Shown one piece after another: positions 23,386 through 32,046 of a stretch of 64,000 nucleotides of DNA; position 1 is the stretch's first letter; each line of letters begins with the position of its first letter. The stretch comes from Variovorax sp. Root318D1 (GTDB lineage Bacteria; Pseudomonadota; Gammaproteobacteria; Burkholderiales; Burkholderiaceae_C). The position numbers and the translations under genes are program-made. The notes under the pieces are model-generated. The model had not been told where the DNA came from and did no database searches. It saw only the letters and a program-made list of their open reading frames with translations. The DNA lies in NCBI RefSeq assembly GCF_001424835.1, contig NZ_LMCQ01000006.1:56240-120239 (forward strand). Reading direction: 5' to 3'.

Positions 23386-25478
23386 ACGACCTGAATGCAA
23401 TCGCGAGGCTTCTCAAGCCGCGCAGCGTTGCGGTCATCGGCGCCTCCGGCGATGCCGCAAAGACCGCGGGGCGCCCCGTTGCATACCTGCGCAAGCACGG
23501 ATTTACCGGCGAGATCTACCCGGTCAATCCGCGCGCCGAAACGATCGGCGGCCTGCGCTGCTATCCCGACATTGCCTCGATTCCCGGCACGCCCGATGTG
23601 GGCATCGTGCTGCTCGGCGCCGAGCGGGCGCACCAGGCGGTTCGCGAGCTCGCGGCGAAGGGAACCGCCGCCGCGATCGTGCTCGCGAGCGGCTACACCG
23701 AGACCGGCGAAGAGGGCGCGCGCCGCCAGCGGCAGCTCATCGAGGCGGCCGGCAGCATGCGCATCCTGGGGCCCAACACGATTGGCATGGTCAACCTGAC
23801 CGACAACATCGTCCTCTCCGCCAGCGGTGCGCTCGAGATGGACCATTTCCCGGTCGGCGGGATCAGCGTGGTCTCGCAGAGCGGCGGCATCCTGGGCGCG
23901 CTCTTGTCGCGCGCCGCCCCGCGCGGCATCGGCCTGTCGAAGCTGATCTCGACCAGCAACGAAGTCGATCTCGAGCTGGCGGATTTTGTCGACCACCTGG
24001 CCGACGATCCGGACACGAAAGTCATTGCGCTCTACGTGGAGGGCGTGCGCAATCCCGAGAAGTTCCGCGCCGCTGCGTTGAAAGCCGCGCAGGCAGGCAA
24101 GCCGGTAGTGGCATTCAAGATCGGCCGCTCCGAAGCGGGCGCCAAGGCCGCCGTCTCGCACACCGGGGCGCTGGCCGGTGCCGACAGCATGTACGACGCG
24201 CTGTTCAGGCAGGTCGGCGTGATCCGGGCCCAGACCTTTGGCGACCTGCTTGACATTCCGGTGGCGCTGGCCACCGGCCGCAAGCTGCGCGGCAAGCGGA
24301 TCGCCATCCTCACCTCGACCGGCGGCGCCGGAACGCTGGTCTCCGACGACCTGGGCATGCAAGGCTTCGAAACCCCCGCGCCCGACGCGGCAACGGCCGA
24401 GGCCTTGCGTGCACTGCAGAGCGGCGACCATGCCGTGCTGGACCGCAATCCCATCGACGTGACTCTGGCGGGCCTGCAGCCGGACTTGCTCCGCGGGGCC
24501 ATCGACGTGCTGCTCAAGAGCCCGAGCTACGACGCGCTGGCCATCATCGTCGGATCGTCCAGCCTGGCCATGCCCGAACTGATGGCAGGCGCCATCGAGG
24601 ACTGCCTGCCCCATTCGGACAAGCCCGTGATTGCCTATGTGAGCCCGCACGCGCCGGAGGTCGGTGCGCTGCTCACGCAACGTGGCGTGCCCGCTTTTGC
24701 CGCGGCCGAGAGCTGCACGGCCGCGCTCGGCGCCATGCTCAAGGCCGGCCAATGGCAGGCACCGGCGCCAGCCGGCGTAGCGTCTGAATGGGTGTCCATC
24801 GACGACCTGCCTTCGGGTTCGCTGGACGAAGCCCAGGCCAAGCAGCTGTTCACCCGCTTCGGTGTCGATTGCGCGCGCGAGCGGGTGGTGGCGACGCCTT
24901 CGCAGGCCGAAGCCGCGGCGCGCGAGCTCGGTGGCCGCGTCGTGCTGAAGATCCTGTCGGGCGAGATCACGCACAAGAGCGATGTCGGCGGCGTTGCGGT
25001 GAACCTCACGGCGCAGACGGTGGGCGAGCGCCTGCAGGCAATGGCTTCGGAGGTCGAGGCCAAGGCCGGCGTGCGGCCGCAGCGCTTCCTGGTGCAGGAA
25101 ATGGTGGGCGGCGGTAGCGAGCTGATCCTGGGCGTGCACTACGACGTGCTGGGCACGGCCATCCTGCTTGGCATGGGCGGCGTCACCGCCGAGCTGTTCA
25201 AGGACACGTCGATGCGCCTCTTGCCGCCGCAGGGCGGCCTGACTCGGGAAGAGGCCATCGGCATGGCGCGGGACCTGAAGACCTGGCCGCTGCTCGACGG
25301 CTTTCGCGGCCGTCCCAAGGCCGACATCGAAGCGCTAGTGACCGCCATCGTCGCCTTCTCGCAGATGGCCGCGCAACTGGGAGATCGCCTCGTCGAAGCG
25401 GAGATCAATCCGCTGTTCGTGCTGCCTGAGGGGCAGGGCGTGCGCGCGGCCGACGGCGTCGTCGTGCTGGCTGGCTGA
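23382..25478 (+). CDS. ADP-forming acyl-CoA synthetase (acetate--CoA ligase family)
   Basis: A 698-residue fused alpha-beta NDP-forming acyl-CoA synthetase. The order is a CoA-binding Rossmann domain (RSVAVIGASGD), a succinyl-CoA-ligase-like domain with the phosphohistidine H260 in VSHTGALAGAD, and a C-terminal ATP-grasp domain (from about residue 475, with VLKILSGEITHKSDVGGV and LIL-GVHYD regions). It would activate an organic acid with ATP and CoA, releasing ADP and phosphate. The start overlaps the crotonase stop (ATGA). The exact acid is unknown. Confidence 0.93.
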   Translation: MNDLNAIARLLKPRSVAVIGASGDAAKTAGRPVAYLRKHGFTGEIYPVNPRAETIGGLRCYPDIASIPGTPDVGIVLLGAERAHQAVRELAAKGTAAAIVLASGYTETGEEGARRQRQLIEAAGSMRILGPNTIGMVNLTDNIVLSASGALEMDHFPVGGISVVSQSGGILGALLSRAAPRGIGLSKLISTSNEVDLELADFVDHLADDPDTKVIALYVEGVRNPEKFRAAALKAAQAGKPVVAFKIGRSEAGAKAAVSHTGALAGADSMYDALFRQVGVIRAQTFGDLLDIPVALATGRKLRGKRIAILTSTGGAGTLVSDDLGMQGFETPAPDAATAEALRALQSGDHAVLDRNPIDVTLAGLQPDLLRGAIDVLLKSPSYDALAIIVGSSSLAMPELMAGAIEDCLPHSDKPVIAYVSPHAPEVGALLTQRGVPAFAAAESCTAALGAMLKAGQWQAPAPAGVASEWVSIDDLPSGSLDEAQAKQLFTRFGVDCARERVVATPSQAEAAARELGGRVVLKILSGEITHKSDVGGVAVNLTAQTVGERLQAMASEVEAKAGVRPQRFLVQEMVGGGSELILGVHYDVLGTAILLGMGGVTAELFKDTSMRLLPPQGGLTREEAIGMARDLKTWPLLDGFRGRPKADIEALVTAIVAFSQMAAQLGDRLVEAEINPLFVLPEGQGVRAADGVVVLAG

Positions 25479-25494
25479 GCGAAGGAGAGCCCGG

Positions 25495-26829
25495 ATGCAC
25501 GCCACCGAAGTATTTGCCCGCTACGCGACCGAGTTTCAAACGCAGGCGCTGCCGGCCGAAGTCATCCACCACGCCAAGCGCGCGGTGATCGACTGGTACG
25601 CCTCGCTGTTTCCAGGCCTTGGCACCGCGCCGGTGCAACAGCTCGAAGAAGCCCTGGCAGACGATCTGGACCACGGGCGCGCCTGCCTTGCGGGCGGGCG
25701 TGCCGCCACGGCCCGCGCCGCGGCGCTGATCCACGGCACTGCCGCGCATGCGGCGGAAGTGGACGACAGCTTTCGCGATGCCATGTACCACCCGGGTGCT
25801 GCCACCATCGCCGCGGCGTTGGCGGCAGGCCAGGATGTCGGTGCCAGCGGCTTGCAGTTTCTGCGCGGCGTCGTGCTGGGGTACGAGGTGTCGACACGCA
25901 TCGGCGTCGTCATGGGCCGGCCGCACTACCGGTTCTGGCACAGCACGGGCACCGTCGGCAGCTTCGGCGCGGCGGCCGCCGCAGGGGGGCTGATGGCCTT
26001 GGACGAAGCGGCCTTCGCGCACGCGCTGGCCACGGCCGCCACATTCGCGGCGGGCCTGCAGCAGGCCTTCCGCATGGACTCGATGTCCAAGCCGCTGCAT
26101 GCCGGCCGCGCGGCCGAGGCTGGCGTGCTCGCTGCCCAGCTCGCGCGGCGCGGCGTAACGGGCTCGCTCGATGTGCTCGACGGCGAGGCCGGGCTGGGGC
26201 GCGCCATGAGCAACGGCCCCGACTGGTCGCAAGTGGGCACGACGCTGGGGCAGGACTTCCACATCACGCGCCTGACCTTCAAGAACCACATCGGCTGCGG
26301 ACACACCTTTGCCGCGATCGATGGCGCGTTGGCGCTCAAAGAGCGCCATGGCATCGCGCCGGGCGATATCGAACGCGTCCACGTCGCAACCTATCGCCCC
26401 GCGCTCGACATCGCCTGCTACACGCATCCGACGACGGCGAATGAAGCGCGCTTCAGCCTGTCTTACGTGGTGGCGACCGCGTTGGCGCATGGCAGCGTGC
26501 GCCTCGCGGCCTACGAACCCGCACGGCTGGACGACCCAGTCACGCGCGCCCTGATGGAGCGCATCAGCGTCGCGGTGGATCCCGAACTGGACGCCGCCTT
26601 CCCGGGCCAGCGCGCCGCATGCGTGGTGATCGAGACCCGCGATGGCCGGCGCCTCAAACACCTGCAACCCAACCGCAAGGGCGACCCGGAAGAGCCGCTG
26701 ACCGATGCCGAGCTCGAGGGCAAGTTCATGGAACTGTCTTCGCCCGTCATCGGTGAGGAACGCGCGCGGGCATTGCTCGAGCGGCTTTGGACGCTCGATG
26801 GCTGCGCGACGATGCGGGACTCGGTGTAA
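25495..26829 (+). CDS. MmgE/PrpD family protein
   Basis: A 444-residue member of the family that includes 2-methylcitrate dehydratase (PrpD) and cis-aconitate decarboxylase. The conserved N-terminal HAAEVDDSF segment, the YEVSTRIG helix, the WHSTGTVGSFGAAAAA loop and the KNHIGCGHTFAAIDG region are all seen. It follows the acyl-CoA synthetase by 16 bp with a GAAGGAGAG ribosome site and closes the operon. In such operons these proteins act as dehydratases or isomerases of small di- or tricarboxylic acids. Confidence 0.92.
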   Translation: MHATEVFARYATEFQTQALPAEVIHHAKRAVIDWYASLFPGLGTAPVQQLEEALADDLDHGRACLAGGRAATARAAALIHGTAAHAAEVDDSFRDAMYHPGAATIAAALAAGQDVGASGLQFLRGVVLGYEVSTRIGVVMGRPHYRFWHSTGTVGSFGAAAAAGGLMALDEAAFAHALATAATFAAGLQQAFRMDSMSKPLHAGRAAEAGVLAAQLARRGVTGSLDVLDGEAGLGRAMSNGPDWSQVGTTLGQDFHITRLTFKNHIGCGHTFAAIDGALALKERHGIAPGDIERVHVATYRPALDIACYTHPTTANEARFSLSYVVATALAHGSVRLAAYEPARLDDPVTRALMERISVAVDPELDAAFPGQRAACVVIETRDGRRLKHLQPNRKGDPEEPLTDAELEGKFMELSSPVIGEERARALLERLWTLDGCATMRDSV

Positions 26830-26834
26830 CGCCC

Positions 26835-27743
26835 CTAGAGCGAGCGCGGCAGCAGCGCCGGCACCAGCGTGCGGTTGAGCCGCTCGCGCCACCAGCGCAG
26901 CGCCTGGCCGCGCGCGTTGGTCTTCCACGCGAGCCAGAAGGCCTCGGGCGGGCGCGGTTCCTCGGTGGTCAGTTCGACCAGCGTGCCGCGCGCCAGTTCG
27001 CCATCGATGCAGGCCCGCGGCAGGAAGCCGTGTCCCAGGCCCGCGGCCTGGCAGGCGATCTTCGCCGCCATGGACGGCACGGCCACGCGGTGCTGTCCGG
27101 CGAGCAGCCCCACGGTGCGGTCGGACAGCGTGCGTGCGCTGTCGCTCACCACGATGGCGTTGTGCTCGAGCAGGTCGCCGCGGTGCAGCGGCCGGCCGAG
27201 CCGGGTGAGCGGATGTGTCGCAGAGACGCAGAACGCAAACTCGAGGCTGCCCACCATCACGGCCTGGTAGCCCCCGCCGGCCGGCCCTTCGCCAGCGGCA
27301 ATGACGATGTCGGCGCGCCCTTCGCGCAATGCCTCCCAGCTGCCTGTGAGCGCCTCGCAGCCGATGCGCAGCCGCGTGCCGCAGCGCAGTTCCTCGAAGG
27401 CGCGGATGTCGTCGATCAGCGCCTGCGTGGGAATCAGCGAGTCGTGCACCAGCCGCAGCTCCGACTCGAAGCCGGTGGCGATCTGCCGCATGCGCGATTC
27501 GAGATCGCTGGCGGCGCCGAGCAGCCAGCGGCCTTCCTTGAGCATTTCTTCGCCGGCCGCGGTGAGCGTTACGCGCGGCCCGTTGCGCACGAACAGCAGC
27601 ATGCCCAGTTGTTCCTCAAGCTTGCCCACCGCGTACGAGATGGTCGAGGGCACCTTGTTCAGTCGCGCGCCCGCGGCGGCGAAGGAGCCATGGCGCGCAA
27701 TGGCGTCCACGAGTTCGATGGCTTCGAGGCTGAGTTTCAGCAC
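26835..27743 (-). CDS. LysR-family transcriptional regulator
   Basis: A 302-residue LysR regulator. The N-terminal HTH (LVDAIARHGSFAAAGARLNKVPSTISYAVGKLEEQLG) and the substrate-binding domain with its GCEALTGSW and LVELTTEEP segments are clear. The GTG at 27743 has AAGGA seven bases upstream and is preferred; a TTG at 27749 would add two residues. It is divergent from the pirin operon, and a perfect palindrome lies about 21 bp upstream of its start. It is probably an autoregulated activator or repressor of that operon. Confidence 0.92.
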   Translation of the reverse strand: MLKLSLEAIELVDAIARHGSFAAAGARLNKVPSTISYAVGKLEEQLGMLLFVRNGPRVTLTAAGEEMLKEGRWLLGAASDLESRMRQIATGFESELRLVHDSLIPTQALIDDIRAFEELRCGTRLRIGCEALTGSWEALREGRADIVIAAGEGPAGGGYQAVMVGSLEFAFCVSATHPLTRLGRPLHRGDLLEHNAIVVSDSARTLSDRTVGLLAGQHRVAVPSMAAKIACQAAGLGHGFLPRACIDGELARGTLVELTTEEPRPPEAFWLAWKTNARGQALRWWRERLNRTLVPALLPRSL

Positions 27744-27763
27744 GGGCAAGTCCTTGGAAATTG

Positions 27764-27786
27764 AATCATCGAAAAATTCGATGATT
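27764..27786. promoter_or_regulatory. Candidate LysR operator (10-bp perfect inverted repeat)
   Basis: AATCATCGAA at 27764-27773 and TTCGATGATT at 27777-27786 are exact reverse complements with an AAA spacer. Inside it, T27769 and A27781 make a T-N11-A LysR box with matching flanks. It lies between the divergent LysR and pirin genes, close to the LysR start, as expected for an autoregulatory site. Confidence 0.7.
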
Positions 27787-27840
27787 GAAGGTGAAAAGTT
27801 TCGTCAACAGGTCTCTCGGAAAGAAAGATGATTCAGACAT

Positions 27841-27864
27841 GCCTCGGAGATTCTTCTCCGAGGC
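27841..27864. repeat. Perfect 10-bp hairpin in the pirin 5' leader
   Basis: GCCTCGGAGA (27841-27850) and TCTCCGAGGC (27855-27864) form a 10-bp stem with a TTCT loop, 47 bp upstream of the pirin ATG. No T run follows on either strand, so it is not a standard terminator. It may stabilise the mRNA, act in attenuation, or be a second protein site. Confidence 0.55.
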
Positions 27865-27910
27865 CATTGTGAATCAAATCGAATCCATCGAACCACAAAG
27901 GACGGAAATC

Positions 27911-28633
27911 ATGTTGGAAATTCGCAGCGCCAATGACCGCGGACTCGCAGACTTCGGCTGGCTCAAGTCGCGCCACACCTTCTCCTTCGGCCACTACCAC
28001 GACGCCGCGCAACAGGGCTTCTCGGACCTGCTGGTGATCAACGATGACCGCGTGCATCCCGGCCGCGGCTTCGGCACCCACCCGCACCGCGACATGGAAA
28101 TCTTCTCGTACGTGCTCGACGGCGCGCTCGAGCACAAGGACTCCATGGGCACGGGCTCCGTCATCCGCCCCGGCGACGTGCAGATGATGAGCGCCGGCAC
28201 CGGCGTGCGCCACAGCGAGTTCAATTCGTCGGCCGCCGATCCGCTGCACTTTCTGCAGATCTGGATCACGCCGAACGCCAAGGGCGTGGCGCCGCGCTAC
28301 CAGCAGGTGCACTTCGCACCGGAAGAAAAGCGCGGCCGCCTGCGGCTGATCGTCTCGCCCGAAGGCACCGACGGCTCGCTGGCCGTGCACCAGGACGCCC
28401 GCGTCTATGCCGGCCTGTTCGACGGCGATGAATCCGCCTCGCTCGAGCTCGGTCCCGATCGGCATGCCTATGTGCATGTGGCGCGCGGCAGCGTCGAGCT
28501 CAACGGCCAGCGGCTGGGCGAAGGCGACGGCGCGCGGCTGCGCGGCGAACAGCGGATCGAACTGACCCGGGGCGAAGGCGCCGAGGTGCTGGTGTTCGAC
28601 CTGCGGCCGAACGAGCTGCCTTCCTTCCACTGA
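27911..28633 (+). CDS. Pirin family protein (YhhW-like)
   Basis: A 240-residue bicupin. The metal ligands known from E. coli YhhW are all present at the same positions: H57, H59, H101 and E103 (in GTHPHRD and GVRHSEF). YhhW has quercetinase activity in vitro, and other pirins sense redox state through iron. The ATG at 27911 gives the family N-terminus (MLEIRSANDRG); in-frame upstream starts are not supported. First gene of the operon controlled by the divergent LysR. Confidence 0.95.
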   Translation: MLEIRSANDRGLADFGWLKSRHTFSFGHYHDAAQQGFSDLLVINDDRVHPGRGFGTHPHRDMEIFSYVLDGALEHKDSMGTGSVIRPGDVQMMSAGTGVRHSEFNSSAADPLHFLQIWITPNAKGVAPRYQQVHFAPEEKRGRLRLIVSPEGTDGSLAVHQDARVYAGLFDGDESASLELGPDRHAYVHVARGSVELNGQRLGEGDGARLRGEQRIELTRGEGAEVLVFDLRPNELPSFH

Positions 28634-28698
28634 CGCGTCAACGCGTCCCGGTTCCCTGTCCCTTCCCTTACTTTTCAATTTTTCAAACGGAGTACTTC

Positions 28699-29352
28699 AT
28701 GTCCATCAAAGCCACCCCCACCGCCGGCGCCAAGCTGCTCACCCCCGCCGACCACACGCTGGTCATGATCGACTTCCAGTCGCAGATGGCTTTTGCCACG
28801 CACTCGATCGACGCGGTGAACCTGCGCAACAACGCCGCCTTGGTGGCCAATGCGGCGGCCGGCTTCGGCGTGTCGACCATCCTCACCACCGTGGCCGAGA
28901 AGAGTTTTTCGGGCCCGATGTTCAGCGAGATCACCGATGCTTTCCCGGGCCAGAAGATGCTCGACCGCACCTCGATGAACACCTGGGAAGACGCGGCAGT
29001 GATCGACCGCGTGAACGAGATCGGCAAAAAGCGCATCGTGCTGTCGGGGCTGTGGACGGGCGTCTGCATCGTGGGCCCCGCGCTGTCGGCGCTCGACCAG
29101 GGTTTTGAGGTGTTCGTGATCGCCGACGCCTGCGGCGACGTGTCGACCGAGGCGCACAACCGCGCGATGGACCGCATGGTGCAGGCCGGCGCGCAGCCGA
29201 TGACCTCGCTGCAATACCTGCTCGAGCTGCAGCGCGATTGGGCCCGCACCGACACCTACGAACTGACCACCGGCATTGCGAAGAAGTTCGGCGGCGCTTA
29301 CGGCCTGGGCGTGACCTACGCCAAGACCATGTTCGGCGCGCACGAAGGCTGA
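28699..29352 (+). CDS. Isochorismatase-superfamily hydrolase, YcaC-like
   Basis: A 217-residue cysteine hydrolase with the D-K-C type arrangement. Asp is in VMIDFQSQMAF, and the catalytic Cys123 is in GLWTGVCIVGPAL. The C-terminal QAGAQPMTSLQYLLELQRDW helix matches E. coli YcaC. Substrates of YcaC are unknown; its relatives hydrolyse amides and carbamates. It lies 65 bp after pirin and before the XapX gene. Confidence 0.9.
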   Translation: MSIKATPTAGAKLLTPADHTLVMIDFQSQMAFATHSIDAVNLRNNAALVANAAAGFGVSTILTTVAEKSFSGPMFSEITDAFPGQKMLDRTSMNTWEDAAVIDRVNEIGKKRIVLSGLWTGVCIVGPALSALDQGFEVFVIADACGDVSTEAHNRAMDRMVQAGAQPMTSLQYLLELQRDWARTDTYELTTGIAKKFGGAYGLGVTYAKTMFGAHEG

Positions 29353-29366
29353 GCGGGCGCATTCCG

Positions 29367-29645
29367 ATGAAGCCCTATGTCCTGTCGCTTGCGCTGGGCC
29401 TTTTGGTCGGCGTGATCTACGCGCTCTTTCAGGTGCGCTCCCCGGCCCCGCCGGTGATCGCCCTGGTGGGGCTTCTCGGAATTCTGCTCGGCGAGCAGAT
29501 TCCGCCCCTGGTCAAGGGCTGGCTCAAGCCCGAGGCCGTGGCTGCCACCTCGTGGCTGCACCACCAGGTCAAGCCGCATGTGTTCGGCGAGTTGCCACAA
29601 TGCGCCAAGGCCGGCCAGGCCGCTGCACCGGGCAAAGACGCATGA
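29367..29645 (+). CDS. XapX domain protein
   Basis: A 92-residue protein whose first 50 residues are the XapX domain: two short hydrophobic segments (LALGLLVGVIYALFQVRSP and IALVGLLGILLGEQ) around an APP turn. A soluble tail of about 40 residues follows. The function of XapX is unknown; it is often found next to amidohydrolases and pirin-like genes. Its stop overlaps the ATG of the amidohydrolase gene. Confidence 0.85.
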   Translation: MKPYVLSLALGLLVGVIYALFQVRSPAPPVIALVGLLGILLGEQIPPLVKGWLKPEAVAATSWLHHQVKPHVFGELPQCAKAGQAAAPGKDA

Positions 29646-31645
29646 GCGATCCATCATTCGACGAACAGCGCCGGCGGCTCTGCCTCGGCACGCTTGGCGC
29701 CGCGCTGGCCGGCGCCGCATCGGCACAATCCAATCCTTCGAGGACACCCGACATGGCAGGCACCACCACCACTCCCGACCTCATCTTGCACAACGGCCGC
29801 TTCACCACGCTGGACCGCACCAACCCCGTCGCCGACGCCGTGGCCATCAAGGACGGCCGCTTCACCCGTGTGGGCCGCGCGCAAGACATCCTCTCGCTGG
29901 CAGGCGACGGCACCCGCGTGATCGACCTGCAGGGCAAACGCGTGCTGCCGGGCCTGATCGACAACCATCTGCACATCATCCGCGGCGGCCTCAACTTCAA
30001 CCTCGAACTGCGCTGGGACGGCGTGCGCAGCCTGGCCGACGCGATGGCGATGCTGAAGCGCCAGGTCGCCATAACGCCCGCGCCGCAATGGGTGCGCGTG
30101 GTGGGCGGCTTCACCGAACACCAGTTCATCGAAAAGCGCCTGCCGACCATCGAAGAGCTCAACGCGGTGGCGCCCGACACGCCGGTGTTCCTGCTGCACT
30201 TGTACGACCGCGCGCTGCTCAACGGCGCCGCGTTGCGTGCGGTGGGCTACACCAAGGACACGCCCGCGCCACCCGGCGGCGAGATCGTGCGCGACGCGGC
30301 CGGCAACCCGACCGGCCTGCTGCTGGCCAAGCCCAATGCGAGCATCCTCTACGCCACGCTCGCCAAGGGGCCGAAGCTGCCCTTCGAATACCAGCTCAAT
30401 TCCACGCGCCACTTCATGCGCGAGCTCAACCGACTGGGCGTGACCGGCGCCATCGATGCGGGCGGCGGCTTCCAGAACTTTCCCGAGGATTACCAAGTCA
30501 TTCAGCAGCTGGCCGATGCCGGCCAGCTCACCATCCGCCTGGCCTACAACCTCTTCACGCAAAAGCCCAAGCAGGAGAAGCAGGACTTCCTCAACTGGAC
30601 CGCCACGTCCAAGTACAAGCAGGGCGACGACTACTTCCGCCACAACGGCGCGGGCGAGATGCTGGTCTTCTCGGCCGCCGACTTCGAGGACTTCCGCCAG
30701 CCGCGGCCCGACATGGCGCCAGAAATGGAAGACGATCTGGAAGAAGTGGTGCGTGTGCTGGTGCAGAACAAGTGGCCGTGGCGCATGCACGCGACCTACG
30801 ACGAGACCATCGACCGCGCGCTCGGCGTGTTCGAGAAGGTCAACCGCGACACGCCGCTCGCGGGCCTGAACTGGTTCTTCGATCACTGCGAGACCATTTC
30901 CGAGAAGTCGATCGACCGCATCGCCGCGCTGGGCGGCGGCATCGCGGTGCAGCACCGCATGGCCTACCAGGGCGAATACTTCGTCGAGCGCTACGGCGCC
31001 GGTGCGGCCGAGGCCACGCCGCCGGTCAAGCGCATGCTCGAGAAGGGCGTGAAGGTGTCCGCGGGCACCGACGCCACGCGCGTCGCTTCGTACAACCCGT
31101 GGGTGTCGCTCTCGTGGCTGGTCACCGGCAAGACGGTGGGCGGCATGCAGCTGTACCCGCAGCGCAACTGCCTGGACCGCGAGGCGGCGCTTCGCATGTG
31201 GACCGAGAACGTGACCTGGTTCTCCAACGAGGTCGGCAAGAAGGGCCGCATCGAGGCCGGCATGCTCGCCGACCTGGTGGTGCCCGACCGCGACTTCTTC
31301 GCCTGCGCCGAATCGGAGATCGCCGACACCACGGCGCTCTTGACCATGGTGGGCGGCAAGGTGGTGTATGGCGCCGGGCCGTTCCAGTCGCACGACGAGG
31401 GCGCGCCGCCGCCGGCCATGCCCGACTGGTCGCCGGTGCGCAGTTTCGGCGGCTACGCCGGTTGGGGCGATGCCGAGGGCGCACCGCTGCAAAAGGCGAT
31501 GCGCCACGCGGCCATGTCCTGCGCTTGCGCCAACAACTGCAGCGTGCACGGTCACCAGCACGCGACGGCCTGGAGCAGCAAGCTGCCGATCGCGGATCTC
31601 AAGAGCTTCTGGGGCGCGCTCGGCTGCGCCTGCTGGGCGGTGTGA
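29642..31645 (+). CDS. Tat-exported amidohydrolase (YtcJ-like) with C-terminal Cys-rich tail
   Basis: A 667-residue amidohydrolase. Its first 30 residues contain RRRLCLGTLGAALAGAASA, a twin-arginine-like export signal. The metallo-hydrolase core starts near residue 47 (DLILHNGRFTTLD). It shows the metal motif NHLHIIRGG, then MHATYDET, FDHCET, VQHRMA and the catalytic SAGTDATR. The last 50 residues form an unusual extension with a run of Cys/His residues (SCACANNCSVHGHQH) and a C-terminal GCACWAV. This resembles a metal or cofactor site. YtcJ-like enzymes hydrolyse amides and formyl groups; the substrate here is unknown. Confidence 0.88.
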   Translation: MSDPSFDEQRRRLCLGTLGAALAGAASAQSNPSRTPDMAGTTTTPDLILHNGRFTTLDRTNPVADAVAIKDGRFTRVGRAQDILSLAGDGTRVIDLQGKRVLPGLIDNHLHIIRGGLNFNLELRWDGVRSLADAMAMLKRQVAITPAPQWVRVVGGFTEHQFIEKRLPTIEELNAVAPDTPVFLLHLYDRALLNGAALRAVGYTKDTPAPPGGEIVRDAAGNPTGLLLAKPNASILYATLAKGPKLPFEYQLNSTRHFMRELNRLGVTGAIDAGGGFQNFPEDYQVIQQLADAGQLTIRLAYNLFTQKPKQEKQDFLNWTATSKYKQGDDYFRHNGAGEMLVFSAADFEDFRQPRPDMAPEMEDDLEEVVRVLVQNKWPWRMHATYDETIDRALGVFEKVNRDTPLAGLNWFFDHCETISEKSIDRIAALGGGIAVQHRMAYQGEYFVERYGAGAAEATPPVKRMLEKGVKVSAGTDATRVASYNPWVSLSWLVTGKTVGGMQLYPQRNCLDREAALRMWTENVTWFSNEVGKKGRIEAGMLADLVVPDRDFFACAESEIADTTALLTMVGGKVVYGAGPFQSHDEGAPPPAMPDWSPVRSFGGYAGWGDAEGAPLQKAMRHAAMSCACANNCSVHGHQHATAWSSKLPIADLKSFWGALGCACWAV

Positions 31646-32046
31646 TGGCCATGCGCTGGACCTCTTCACCCGCAGTGCGCTGGGTCGCCTTGCTGCTGCT
31701 GTGCGCGGCCTACCTGCAGGGCGGGCTGAACAAGGCCATGGACTTCAACGCGGCCATCGCCGAGATGAACCACTTCGGCCTGTCGCCCGCGGCACCGCTC
31801 GCCATCGCCGTCATCGTGCTGGAACTGGGCGCCTCGGCGCTCATCCTCACGGGTGTCTTGCGCTGGCTGGGCGCGCTGGCGCTCGGCGGCTTCACGTTGC
31901 TCGCGACCTTCGTCGCGCTGCGTTTCTGGGAGATGCCGCAGCCCGAGCGCTTCATGGCGGCCAATTCCTTCTTCGAACACCTGGGCTTGGTCGGCGGCTT
32001 CCTGCTGGTGGCCTGGCATGACCTGCGGGAGCGTGCGCATGACTGA
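31645..32046 (+). CDS. DoxX family membrane protein
   Basis: A 133-residue protein with four hydrophobic segments (WVALLLLCAAYLQGGLNK, LAIAVIVLELGASALIL, LGALALGGFTLLATFVAL, HLGLVGGFLLVAW), the usual DoxX layout. Its ATG overlaps the amidohydrolase stop and its stop overlaps the MFS start. DoxX proteins are small inner-membrane components of oxidoreductase or thiosulfate:quinone systems, or of unknown function. It probably works with the exported amidohydrolase; that is inference from coupling. Confidence 0.87.
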   Translation: MAMRWTSSPAVRWVALLLLCAAYLQGGLNKAMDFNAAIAEMNHFGLSPAAPLAIAVIVLELGASALILTGVLRWLGALALGGFTLLATFVALRFWEMPQPERFMAANSFFEHLGLVGGFLLVAWHDLRERAHD

